In this document: positions 1 to 6,753 of the stretch, in pieces
Layout: each line of letters opens with the position of its first letter
Numbering within the stretch: the stretch's first letter is position 1
Source of the DNA: DASXMX01 sp035483795
GTDB taxonomy: Bacteria > Planctomycetota > Phycisphaerae > Tepidisphaerales > Tepidisphaeraceae
Direction of reading: 5' to 3'
Length of the DNA stretch: 12,303 nucleotides
Assembly: GCA_035483795.1 (NCBI GenBank)
Contig: DATHPP010000137.1
Coordinates: forward strand, 1 to 12,303
Made by a program: the position numbers and the translations under genes
Notes under the pieces: model-generated
The model's input: the letters and a program-made list of their open reading frames with translations, nothing else
Database searches by the model: none
What the model was told of the DNA's origin: nothing

Positions 1-807
1 CGATCGAGCCCGCTGACGATCGCTGGCTACAGGAACGATCTGCGGCAGTTCACGTGCTTCGTCGCCGGCAACCTGATCGACTGCGATCGCCGGCGCATCC
101 AGGATTACTTGCTTCACCTACACCAGCAGCACTACAGCCGGGCAACGATCGCCCGCAAGCTCGCGACGGTTCGCAGCTGCTACCGCTTCCTGGTGCGCCG
201 TGGTGACATCGCGTCAACACCGGCGACGATCCGCACGCCCAAGCGACATCACCGTCTGCCGTCATGTCCAGACGTTGGCGCGATGCTCACTCTCCTGGGC
301 ACGCCGGCAACCGACCTCCTGGGCCGGCGCGATCGGGCTATTCTCACCCTGGCGTACGAAAGCGGACTTCGCGTCTCCGAGCTGGTCGGCCTCAAGCAGG
401 CCGACGTCGACCTCGATCAGGGCCTCGCCCGCGTGTGCGGCAAAGGTGACTGCGATCGCTTCACGCCGATCGGCGCCCAAGCTGTGAAGGCGATCAAGAG
501 CTACGTCGACCTCCGCGGTGTCGACGCCGCCCCACAACTCTTCCTGAACAAGGACGGCGGCGCCCTCAGCAGCCGCAGCGTCGGTCGGAAGCTCAAGCTG
601 TATCTGCATGCTGCCGGGCTCGATCCCCGGATCAGCCCCCACAAGCTCCGGCACAGCTGCGCCACGCACCTGCTGAACAATGGCGCTGATCTTCGGAGTA
701 TCCAGGAGCTGCTCGGCCACCAAAGTTTGGCCACAACCCAGATCTACACGCACGTCAGCACGGCCAGGATGAGAGAGGCTTACACCGCTGCCCACCCGCG
801 GCGGTGA
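1..807 (+). CDS. XerC/XerD-type tyrosine recombinase, 5' end outside the window
   Basis: Site-specific recombinase that would cut and rejoin DNA through a phosphotyrosine intermediate. The frame is open from base 1 with no stop, and the first visible residues already look like the SAM-like core-binding domain ('GYRNDL', 'TIARKLATVRSCYRFL'), so the start lies upstream. An internal ATG at 109 would cut this domain and is unlikely. In visible numbering all catalytic residues are present: Arg124 in 'SGLRVSEL', Lys148 in 'GKGD', His214 and Arg217 in 'HKLRH', His240 in 'LGHQS' and Tyr249 in 'TTQIYTHV'. The short tail 'MREAYTAAHPRR' is XerC/D-like. It may be the integrase of the left-hand element or an integron- or transposon-type recombinase; the chromosomal dif recombinase is less likely given its accessory neighbours. 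Family call is firm, role is inference. Confidence 0.93.
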   Translation, partial: RSSPLTIAGYRNDLRQFTCFVAGNLIDCDRRRIQDYLLHLHQQHYSRATIARKLATVRSCYRFLVRRGDIASTPATIRTPKRHHRLPSCPDVGAMLTLLGTPATDLLGRRDRAILTLAYESGLRVSELVGLKQADVDLDQGLARVCGKGDCDRFTPIGAQAVKAIKSYVDLRGVDAAPQLFLNKDGGALSSRSVGRKLKLYLHAAGLDPRISPHKLRHSCATHLLNNGADLRSIQELLGHQSLATTQIYTHVSTARMREAYTAAHPRR

Positions 808-863
808 TTCATTCTGCACTCAACCGTCCCCTCAAACGCCCGTGCATCGGGCAGGAGTTCTTT

Positions 864-1076
864 ATGAGCATGCAGCAACGGTATCGGGTCCAGGGTTACT
901 CGGCCGGTCCACCGCCGGAATGGTGCATCTGCGACTTTTCCCACGAAACCGTCACGGGTAAGTCTCCCATCTGTTTCCAGGATTCCGGCAAGTGCACGTG
1001 GATGGACCGTCAAGAGGCCGAGCAAGCGGCGGCCTTGATGAATGCGCAGGCAGCCCTTTGGACGGAGCACCGCTAA
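864..1076 (+). CDS. Hypothetical 70-aa protein
   Basis: Small protein of unknown function just downstream of the recombinase. The start at ATG 864 is preferred over the GTG at 804 because AGGAG lies at 853-857, six bases upstream, and the longer version would overlap the recombinase stop. The protein has three cysteines (in 'EWCICDF', 'ICFQ' and 'GKCTW') and a helical C-terminal half ('DRQEAEQAAALMNAQAALW'). The paired cysteines could bind metal or form a disulfide, but nothing firmer can be said. It may be co-transcribed with the recombinase, the gap being 56 bases. Confidence 0.6.
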   Translation: MSMQQRYRVQGYSAGPPPEWCICDFSHETVTGKSPICFQDSGKCTWMDRQEAEQAAALMNAQAALWTEHR

Positions 1077-1099
1077 ACGGAACCCTAACGCCGGGTACA

Positions 1100-1384
1100 A
1101 TGCCCTTTGTGCCCGCCGAACCTGCCATCCTTAAAGCCTTGTCAGTCCGGTTGAAGACCGGTGCTGCATCGCACGCTGAGTTCGAGCACGCGATCGTCAT
1201 CCTCATCGAGGCACTGTTAGAGGACCAGGAGGCGCACGCCGCGACGATCCGTGATTGCATCGCCGGTGGTGAACGCGAGCTGGATGAGCAGCGTCGTTTG
1301 CTGCGGGAGTACGAGACGCGCCTCACGCCAAAGGCCAAAGAACAACCGCGACCCGCCCGCGACATTGTCCGCGAGGACGAGTGA
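1100..1384 (+). CDS. Hypothetical 94-aa helical protein
   Basis: Unrecognised small protein. ATG 1100 is chosen because the upstream extension to 992 reads through low-complexity Gly/Ser/Pro sequence inside the preceding gene; no strong ribosome binding site is visible. The sequence is predicted almost entirely helical, with a charged coiled-coil-like stretch ('GERELDEQRRLLREYETRL') followed by a basic/acidic tail. Its stop codon overlaps the GTG start of the next gene by four bases (GTGA), so the two are probably translationally coupled. The bases TACAAT at 1096-1101 resemble a -10 element but overlap the start codon, so this may be chance. Confidence 0.55.
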   Translation: MPFVPAEPAILKALSVRLKTGAASHAEFEHAIVILIEALLEDQEAHAATIRDCIAGGERELDEQRRLLREYETRLTPKAKEQPRPARDIVREDE

Positions 1385-1722
1385 GAGGCCGCGATCCGCC
1401 GGCCAGGCGATCAGACTTCCAAACCCTGGCGCGAGCGTTGAACCGGCTCACCGATGCGCTTAAGGCCAAGTCGGTACCGGTCTATTCCCCAGAGCTGCAC
1501 GTCGGTGTCGTCGCTGATCGCTTGGGGATTTCGCGATCGACGTTCCTGCGGCGCCGCAAGCGCGGCGACTTTGAAATCCAACCGATCACTGTCCAGGCAA
1601 TTAAGATCAGGATCGACCTTTTCCCGGTCGAAACCCAGAGACTCCTGAGCGCCCCGGATCTGCCGTCTTCGACGAGTACGTCTACAAGTACGTCTTCGAC
1701 CAATACGTCTGGTCGGTGCTGA
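1381..1722 (+). CDS. Small HTH protein with Ser/Thr-repeat tail
   Basis: Probable DNA-binding protein of 113 aa. The segment at about residues 36-66 ('VGVVADRLGISRSTFLRRRKRGDF') reads as a helix-turn-helix of the kind found in excisionases and small phage or element regulators. The GTG start at 1381 overlaps the previous stop by four bases, which supports coupled translation. The C-terminus is a run of alternating Ser and Thr encoded by an imperfect in-frame repeat. No catalytic motif is seen. It could regulate excision or transcription of the element; that is inference from size and context. Confidence 0.6.
   Translation: MRGRDPPARRSDFQTLARALNRLTDALKAKSVPVYSPELHVGVVADRLGISRSTFLRRRKRGDFEIQPITVQAIKIRIDLFPVETQRLLSAPDLPSSTSTSTSTSSTNTSGRC
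1664..1710 (+). repeat. Imperfect 27-bp-period direct repeat in coding sequence
   Basis: Bases 1664-1683 and 1691-1710 match at 17 of 20 positions, both starting CGTCTTCGAC and ending TACGTCT. The period of 27 bases keeps the reading frame and encodes the Ser/Thr-rich tail of the HTH protein. The core TACGTCT occurs three times. This looks like slippage-prone coding repeat, not a protein-binding iteron array. Confidence 0.6.
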
Positions 1723-1806
1723 CCCAACGACCACGACCACGCCTGCGTCATCTCTGCGTCACACTGCGCCGGCTCTGCTTCTCTTTGCACCACCACCGAC
1801 CCGGCG

Positions 1807-1819
1807 CGCACTGAGTGCG
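1807..1819. promoter_or_regulatory. Inverted repeat upstream of small HTH gene
   Basis: CGCACT and AGTGCG form a perfect inverted repeat around a single central G, ending 12 bases before the ATG at 1832. A one-base spacer is too tight for an RNA hairpin without losing pairs, so a dimeric DNA-binding site is the more natural reading, possibly autoregulation by the HTH product. A 12-base palindrome can occur by chance in high-GC DNA. Confidence 0.25.
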
Positions 1820-1831
1820 TAACGTTCGGTG

Positions 1832-2050
1832 ATGACCAGCAAGTTCGTTTCACCGGAACATCTCGCGTGTCGGTTGGGTCTGCCGCTCAGCTTCGTCAAG
1901 AGGGAGGCCAAGGCGCATCGGATTCCGTTCATCACCGTGAACAACATGATTCGGTTCAGCCCCGAGTTGGTGGAGAGGGTATTGCTCGATCGCTCCCTGG
2001 AGGACATGCGGAAACTCGCGGAGTCGGCAAGCGACCAGACGCCGGCGTAA
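1832..2050 (+). CDS. Small MerR/excisionase-like HTH protein
   Basis: A 72-aa protein whose N-terminal part ('SPEHLACRLGLPLSFVKREAKAHRIPFITVNNMIRFSPELVERVL') has the layout of a helix-turn-helix followed by a small wing, as in MerR-like and excisionase-type proteins ('HTH_17' class). Such proteins bend DNA at att sites or act as small transcription regulators. GTG 1829 is immediately before ATG 1832 in frame; ATG is chosen, though no clear Shine-Dalgarno is seen. The next gene starts 10 bases after its stop, so the two probably share a transcript. Confidence 0.65.
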   Translation: MTSKFVSPEHLACRLGLPLSFVKREAKAHRIPFITVNNMIRFSPELVERVLLDRSLEDMRKLAESASDQTPA

Positions 2051-2060
2051 GGACTCCCAT

Positions 2061-2252
2061 ATGGGTAGAAGCATTTACGAGAGTTTTCGACACGTCTCAC
2101 GCCGGAGACAACGCCGCCGTCTCGGCATCCTCGGTGCGGCTTACGTGCGGGCGATGGGGGGGTGCGAGCGCGGGCTCGTGGACGAGGCTCGCGATGAGTA
2201 TCTCGCCAAGATCCTCCTCCGCAGGATGGGGGCGAGCGGACCTGGCACGTAA
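2061..2252 (+). CDS. Hypothetical 63-aa basic protein
   Basis: Short Arg-rich protein ('RHVSRRRQRRRLGILGAAYVRAMGG...') with no recognised domain. The start is supported by TAAGGA at 2048-2053, seven bases before ATG, which overlaps the stop codon of the preceding HTH gene. The basic N-terminal patch would suit nucleic-acid binding, but that is only a guess. Another overlapping frame spans this region (1867-2310); it is rejected because it lacks domain signal and overlaps two better-supported genes. Confidence 0.5.
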   Translation: MGRSIYESFRHVSRRRQRRRLGILGAAYVRAMGGCERGLVDEARDEYLAKILLRRMGASGPGT

Positions 2253-2393
2253 CCCCAAGCGGTTGCGCCTATTAGGAAAAGTTCGTAGGTTCTTTGCCGA
2301 AGGGGACTGAACCGCGATTCGCCAGCGGGCGATTGCCGGCTAAGTGTTGCGCGCCGAAACGCGCGGTCCGGTCCGGTCCAAAACGAGGTCGAA

Positions 2394-2924
2394 ATGAAAA
2401 AACGTGCAAAGAAAAAAAAGATGCTGACGAGCTGGACGCAGCTCGCCGCTGCGATGGGCAGAGGAAAATCCTCGGTCCTTCGGGCGTCCAAGCGACCCGA
2501 CTGGCCGTACAAGCTCCCGATGCCGGCTGCCGAGGTCCAGAATGCGAAGGATTGGGTCCGGATCAACATCGTGCCATCCGGCGCCGAGACGCCCATCGGA
2601 AATCCAAAGCGCGATCTGGAGCTGCGACTGCTGACCGCCAAGATCGAAAAAATGGAATCCGAAGTAAAGCTGCTACGGCGGGAATGGATTCCGCGGGATC
2701 AGGTCGAGCAGGAAAACGTGCGGAAAGTGCTGGCTGTCAGAAATGAGCTGATGAACACTCCCCGGCTGATGGCGGCGCTGGCGCCCTGCACCAACGATAC
2801 CGAGCGCGAAAGCAAGATCATCGATTGGCTCAAGGGCATCTGTAATCGATTCGCCGGTCGATTCGGCGGAAATCCGCCGGCTGGCCAGGAGGGCTCGGCG
2901 GTGGCTGGAGGATTCGCGTCGTGA
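2394..2924 (+). CDS. Phage terminase small subunit-like protein (Nu1-type)
   Basis: Likely DNA-recognition subunit of a packaging terminase, which binds the phage pac/cos site and recruits the large subunit. The start has GAGG at 2385-2388, five bases upstream. After a Lys-rich N-terminus, residues 11-57 read as a winged helix-turn-helix ('TSWTQLAAAMGRGKSSVLRAS...', ending 'AAEVQNAKDWV'). Residues 73-105 form a charged coiled coil ('RDLELRLLTAKIEKMESEV', 'LLRREWIPRDQVEQE'), followed by helices with 'VRNELMNTPRLMAALAP'. This HTH - linker - coiled coil - 'IPRDQV' layout is that of Nu1-like small terminases. No large terminase follows, which is unusual. A plain HTH DNA-binding protein is the alternative. 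Confidence 0.6.
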   Translation: MKKRAKKKKMLTSWTQLAAAMGRGKSSVLRASKRPDWPYKLPMPAAEVQNAKDWVRINIVPSGAETPIGNPKRDLELRLLTAKIEKMESEVKLLRREWIPRDQVEQENVRKVLAVRNELMNTPRLMAALAPCTNDTERESKIIDWLKGICNRFAGRFGGNPPAGQEGSAVAGGFAS

Positions 2925-2988
2925 GACAGGGGTCCCGCGGCTTACCTGCCAGGAGAATGTCGCAACATATTTTTGTGGATGCCAACGA

Positions 2989-3972
2989 ATGACGGATTTC
3001 ATCGAAAAGAGAAAACAAGCCGAAGCCGACCAGCAGGCCACCAATCTCAAAGCCTACCGGCAGCTCGCCCGCAAAGCCGCAACCGGCGGGAAGCTGTCGA
3101 GCCAGGAGGAAACGAAACTCAACGCGCTGGCCGACACGCTGGAATTGACAACTGCGATGCTGGAGGCCGACGCGAAGGTTTTCCGCGCCGAGGCGGAGCT
3201 AGCGCCGATCGCCGCCACCGCCGACAGCGCCCGCGCCGAAGAAAAGCAAATGATGAACCTGCGCGCCGAGTTCGAGATTGAAGCTGGCGCGAAGGTAGAC
3301 GCGTTGAATGCCCGCCGCGCCTCGATCGCCGCGGGGCAGCTTAGCGCCGGGCGCCGCCTAAAGCTGGCCCTCGATGCCGGCGACAAACTCCGCCAATTGC
3401 GGGCGAAACATTTCGCGCTGCTGGACGTGGAAGACCCCAACATTGCCGCCCGGCGCCGGCACCTGGCCCAGGGGGTTTTCAGCGACGTGGCCATCGGGCA
3501 ATACGACACGATCCTCATCGAGCAAATCATGGCCGATCCGTCGCAGTGGCGCGACTTGCTGGCACCCGGCCTGACGTTCATCCCGTTGCCCGGCCAAAGC
3601 CGGGAGCAGCTCGACGGCCTGGTGGCGATCGCCACCGCGCTCATCCAAGACGGGCGGCCGGCAAAATACTTGTTGCCGAACGATGCCGAGCCACGAATCC
3701 GGCGTCACCGAAATGCGGTGCTGCTCGTCGGGGAAAGCAACGACGTCTCGCTTTATCTGTTTGAGTCCGAGCAGTGGATCGTGCACTGGATTCTCGCACC
3801 GGGTCAATCGCCACAGGACCTGGAGGCGCTAACCGGGAAGTTCCTCTTGCAGCTCGCGGAGCGGGCGCGGCCCGGTATCACGTTGCCGCAGCTCCAAGCC
3901 GCGCAGAAAAGGGGGCGAGCGCTCATTCGCAAATCCGAACCGGCCGCACTGGCCACCGCTGAGGCATCATGA
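2989..3972 (+). CDS. Unrecognised 327-aa protein with coiled-coil N-terminal half
   Basis: Not recognised. Residues 1 to about 145 are Ala/Glu/Lys/Arg-rich and almost surely helical, with long coiled-coil stretches ('LADTLELTTAMLEADAKVF', 'SARAEEKQMMNLRAEFEIE'). The C-terminal half (about 150-327) alternates short strands and helices ('NAVLLVGESNDVSLYLFE', 'EQWIVHWILAPGQ'). No signal peptide, membrane helix or catalytic motif is visible. It occupies the place where the large terminase and portal would normally sit in a phage gene order, yet shows no Walker motif or portal likeness. Its stop overlaps the next start as ATGA, so it is coupled to the protease-like gene. A scaffold or virion role is possible but unsupported. 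Confidence 0.75.
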   Translation: MTDFIEKRKQAEADQQATNLKAYRQLARKAATGGKLSSQEETKLNALADTLELTTAMLEADAKVFRAEAELAPIAATADSARAEEKQMMNLRAEFEIEAGAKVDALNARRASIAAGQLSAGRRLKLALDAGDKLRQLRAKHFALLDVEDPNIAARRRHLAQGVFSDVAIGQYDTILIEQIMADPSQWRDLLAPGLTFIPLPGQSREQLDGLVAIATALIQDGRPAKYLLPNDAEPRIRRHRNAVLLVGESNDVSLYLFESEQWIVHWILAPGQSPQDLEALTGKFLLQLAERARPGITLPQLQAAQKRGRALIRKSEPAALATAEAS

Positions 3973-5024
3973 TCACCACAACCCGCCGCCGGCACGCTGC
4001 CCTACGCGCACCGACGACCTACTCCGATGGGGGTCTCCAGGTCGACGAGCAAGCCGGCGTGCTTCGCAACATTGCCCTTATCACCGCTGGGCCGGCAAAG
4101 GGTCACCCGTTCGAGATCGACCAGACCACCGTCGAGCAGCTTGTCGATTTCATCAACGCCGCCGGTGCTGACGGCGTGAAGTCGCGCTGGAAGCATCCTG
4201 CGGTGACGACCAAGACGGACCCCGAGGGGAATCTGATCCAGGAGGTTGCCGACGACACGGGCAGTTTAATTGGCGTTGTGAAGAATGCCCGCGTTGTGGG
4301 GTCGCAGGCCCGCGGCGATCTGATTCTCGGGGACTATTCGAGGACGATGCCCGGCCTCGGCGACGTGCGCAGCTACATCCTCGGAATCGCCAAACAGGAC
4401 CCCGGCAAGCTGGGAATCTCTGCCTTTTTCCCGTACGAGGTCGAACCGATCGTGGATTCATGGGGCAACGTGCTGGGGCGCCCCGCGCGAATCATCGAGC
4501 TGGTGGCTTGCGATTTGGTGTCGTCGCCGGCTGCGAATCCTCACGGGCTGCTCAGCGCCAAGCCGACCGCGATGTTCGATCCGCAACCGGAGTTCCCCGA
4601 CAGCTCCGGATGGTCGGAATCGAACCCGCAGGACCTGGCCCGCGCCCCTATCCCCGAAGATAGCGACGGGTTCTACGCCGACACGAACATCATGGACGAG
4701 CTGACCGCCATGGATGACGAGCAAATCGGGCTCCTGATTGACGTCGGAGATCTTGCCGCGGGCGAGGGCGACGACCCGGACACCAACGAGCCGCTTGAGC
4801 CTGACGACGCCGAAGTGGCAAACGTTGTGTTGAGCCGACTGTCGCGGCGCGGCGTCGGCATTTACCGCGCCCTCGATTGCATGGGAAAGCTCGCAACGAA
4901 AAGCTCGATCTACCGTGCCGCCCACGCCGTGCGACTCGCCCGCCAGGCGGCCAGAGTGGCCGCCGGCACGCCGAATAGCGATGTCGGTCGGCCACCGCGC
5001 CCCGCTGCGCCGTCACAACGTTGA
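3969..5024 (+). CDS. Prohead protease-like phage protein
   Basis: Probable capsid-maturation protease, which cleaves scaffold and capsid proteins inside the immature head. The N-terminal domain (to about residue 196) carries motifs arranged as in S78/HK97-type prohead proteases: His76 in 'SRWKHPAVT', Ser151 in 'KLGISAFFPYEVEP', and the closing strand 'IIELVACDLVSSPAANPHGL', equivalent to the family's 'EVSLVSFPANP'. The C-terminal 150 residues start acidic ('MDDEQIGLL', 'EGDDPDTNEPLEPDD') and end basic and Ala/Arg-rich, which would suit a fused scaffold region or capsid-binding tail. ATG 3969 overlaps the previous stop by four bases. No capsid gene follows. Assignment rests on motif order, not on a database search. 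Confidence 0.6.
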   Translation: MITTTRRRHAALRAPTTYSDGGLQVDEQAGVLRNIALITAGPAKGHPFEIDQTTVEQLVDFINAAGADGVKSRWKHPAVTTKTDPEGNLIQEVADDTGSLIGVVKNARVVGSQARGDLILGDYSRTMPGLGDVRSYILGIAKQDPGKLGISAFFPYEVEPIVDSWGNVLGRPARIIELVACDLVSSPAANPHGLLSAKPTAMFDPQPEFPDSSGWSESNPQDLARAPIPEDSDGFYADTNIMDELTAMDDEQIGLLIDVGDLAAGEGDDPDTNEPLEPDDAEVANVVLSRLSRRGVGIYRALDCMGKLATKSSIYRAAHAVRLARQAARVAAGTPNSDVGRPPRPAAPSQR

Positions 5025-5036
5025 GGGAGCAGCATC

Positions 5037-6317
5037 ATGCCCAACGCCCAGCCAATACCCGTGAGAATGACGCCGCAACAGCTTCGGCGATGGCGCGTGT
5101 GCGTCCACGAATCGGGCCATTGCGTTTGCGGAGCGGCCCTCGGGCTCAGCGGGGTGAAGGCTGCCGTCAGCTCCGACGGCAGCGGGAGCTGCGGTTTTGA
5201 ACCGACCGGAATCGACGGCGAACCGAAAGCAAGGGTCAATGCCGTGATGACGTGGGGCGGGCAGCTCGCGACCGCGATGATGTTGCCACCGGACCGGTTC
5301 GGCCGTGTGCCGGAGGAGATGCGAGCAGACAGCGACCTTCCCCAAATCATCGGGCTGGCTGGCAACTTTTTGCCGATCGACTATTCCGCCGAGCTTTGCG
5401 AGCAGTGGATTCAGGACGCCCGTCGTCGCGCGGCCACGATCGTCGGCGCCAACGCCGCGGCCGTGAAATCCGTTGCGTCTCATTTATTTTGGTTGGGTTC
5501 CATCACCAGCGCTCATCCCGCCCTGGCCACGGTCCACGTGAACAAACGATTCGCGGCGCCGTTCGCTTCCAGCCCGAAACCCAAGCCGTCCACGCCGCCC
5601 CCGACGATCAAGCTGGCCAGGGCGGACGAACTTGCAAGGTGGGAAATCTGTCTGCACACGGCTGGCGAGTTCGTGGCGGCAATGGCCCTCGGGTTCCGCA
5701 ACCCGAAGGCCGGTCTCAAAAAGTCTGATGTTACGGGCTTGGCCTACGGCTGCACGTTCACAACCGAAAAGAACGTTGACGCGGAAGGCATTCGCCGCGG
5801 CGCGATCCTCGACGCTGCTGGCCAGGCGGCAACGATGATGGTGTTGCCCCCAAGCCGTCGCGCGAGACTGCGGGCCGGCTATGCCGATCCCAGCTTTCAT
5901 GCGGCTTGCCATCTGGATTATCTGGCAACGCGTGCCGCTGGCGACAACGCCGCGGCGTTCGCAGCCGAGGCCCGCAAGAGGGCGCGAGCATTGGTCCTGT
6001 GCAACGCCGAGCTTGTGCGCCAAGTCGCCAGCCGCCTCATGTGGCTCGGCTCGATCGACGCCAGCGACCCCATGCTGGCGGACCTGAAGCCCAATCGAAA
6101 ATTCGCGGCGTGCTGGGCGTTGCCCGCACGGCCGGCGGCAGCGTTGTCCGAAGCGCCGGCGCCGGAAGATGCGCCCCTGGCCGACGGCGATGGGTTACTG
6201 CGCCAACTGATTGCAGCCCTCGATCGTCTTGGCAGGCCAACTTTTAAGCGAGTGGTTCGGGGTCCCACCGGACTGGCGGAGGGCGTCATCGAGAGCCGTG
6301 AGCCGGTCGAGGCGTGA
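5037..6317 (+). CDS. Tandemly duplicated FtsH (M41)-like metalloprotease without ATPase
   Basis: A 426-aa protein made of two homologous copies of about 165 residues. Copy 1 (about 16-175) has the zinc motif HESGH at 24-28, then GG at 74-75 and 'DSDLPQI' at 98-104, then 'ARRRAATIVGANAAAVKSVA'. This is the order seen in the peptidase domain of FtsH (HEAGH, GG, the Asp zinc ligand in 'SDL', C-terminal helices). Copy 2 (about 199-370) keeps the frame ('WEICLHTAGEFVAAMALGF', 'ARKRARALVLCNAELVRQVA', 'LMWLGSI') but has HTAGE at 207-211 in place of HExxH, so its catalytic Glu and second His are gone. No AAA+ domain or transmembrane helix is present. Start is supported by GAGGGAG 8-9 bases upstream. 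It is probably transcribed with the protease-like gene, the gap being 12 bases. Substrate unknown. Confidence 0.8.
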   Translation: MPNAQPIPVRMTPQQLRRWRVCVHESGHCVCGAALGLSGVKAAVSSDGSGSCGFEPTGIDGEPKARVNAVMTWGGQLATAMMLPPDRFGRVPEEMRADSDLPQIIGLAGNFLPIDYSAELCEQWIQDARRRAATIVGANAAAVKSVASHLFWLGSITSAHPALATVHVNKRFAAPFASSPKPKPSTPPPTIKLARADELARWEICLHTAGEFVAAMALGFRNPKAGLKKSDVTGLAYGCTFTTEKNVDAEGIRRGAILDAAGQAATMMVLPPSRRARLRAGYADPSFHAACHLDYLATRAAGDNAAAFAAEARKRARALVLCNAELVRQVASRLMWLGSIDASDPMLADLKPNRKFAACWALPARPAAALSEAPAPEDAPLADGDGLLRQLIAALDRLGRPTFKRVVRGPTGLAEGVIESREPVEA

Positions 6318-6393
6318 TGGACTTGAGGTGGGTGTGCTGAGCCGCCACGTGGGGCTCAACGCAGTAATCGCGGCCTGACTTTCCGCGATTGCC

Positions 6394-6423
6394 GGCGCGG
6401 GCCGGCTCCAAACGGCCCGCGCC
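6394..6423 (+). other. GC-rich hairpin, 11-bp perfect stem
   Basis: Bases 6394-6404 (GGCGCGGGCCG) are the exact reverse complement of 6413-6423, with an 8-base loop GCTCCAAA. It has no T-run of its own and lies 21 bases before the arms of the terminator downstream, so it may help pausing or protect the 3' end of the transcript. Confidence 0.6.
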
Positions 6424-6443
6424 GCTCCTTTGAAACTCCGCAA

Positions 6444-6488
6444 GCGCCGGCGCGGTTCCGGATCATGGCTGCGCCGGCGCGTTTTTTT
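6444..6488 (+). terminator. Intrinsic (Rho-independent) terminator
   Basis: The arms GCGCCGGCGC at 6444-6453 and 6471-6480 pair perfectly over ten bases and can be extended by wobble pairs into the loop; seven T residues follow at 6482-6488. It sits after the metalloprotease gene and closes the transcript running from about 2394. Each arm is also self-palindromic. The T-run precedes the ribosome binding site of the next gene by one base, so the 6501 gene must be expressed from readthrough or a promoter not seen here. Confidence 0.8.
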
Positions 6489-6500
6489 GAGGCGACTGTG

Positions 6501-6740
6501 ATGCATTCGGAATTCGTCCGGAGCTTGGAAATGCTCAAAAGCATGAACAACGCCGCGGCGTCGCTGGCGGACATGCTCGACCAGGATTGCGATCCGGCAG
6601 AGCTGATGCTCGATCCCGAATTCACCGCGGAGGCGGCGGAGACGTTGGCCGATGCGCTGGGCGAAGCCTCGCGCCGGTGGGCGGTGGCGATCGCCGCCTT
6701 TCGTAGGGCGGAGAGGCGTTTGCGTAGCGTGCATCCATAG
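6501..6740 (+). CDS. Hypothetical 79-aa helical protein
   Basis: Unrecognised small protein. ATG 6501 is chosen because GAGG at 6489-6492 lies eight bases upstream and the alternative ATG at 6465 falls in the loop of the terminator. The product is predicted helical throughout, with an acidic middle ('DMLDQDCDPAELMLDPEFTAEAAETLADALGEAS') and a basic C-terminus ('AFRRAERRLRSVHP'). It ends 13 bases before the next gene and is probably translated from the same message. Confidence 0.55.
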   Translation: MHSEFVRSLEMLKSMNNAAASLADMLDQDCDPAELMLDPEFTAEAAETLADALGEASRRWAVAIAAFRRAERRLRSVHP

Positions 6741-6753
6741 CAAAGGCAACCAA

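Noticed and set aside
262..819. Minus-strand 185-aa frame
   Set aside because: It lies opposite the recombinase whose catalytic residues are all present; no domain or ribosome binding site is seen.
1867..2310. Plus-strand 147-aa frame
   Set aside because: It overlaps two small genes with better starts (one with a good Shine-Dalgarno) and has Gly/Arg-rich composition typical of a shadow frame.
2366..2379. Tandem GGTCC units upstream of the terminase-like gene as iterons or a pac site
   Set aside because: Only three five-base units in GC-rich sequence; too short to support a binding-site array.
2294..2746. Plus-strand 150-aa frame over the terminase-like gene
   Set aside because: Out-of-frame shadow; the 2394 frame has the ribosome binding site and domain pattern.
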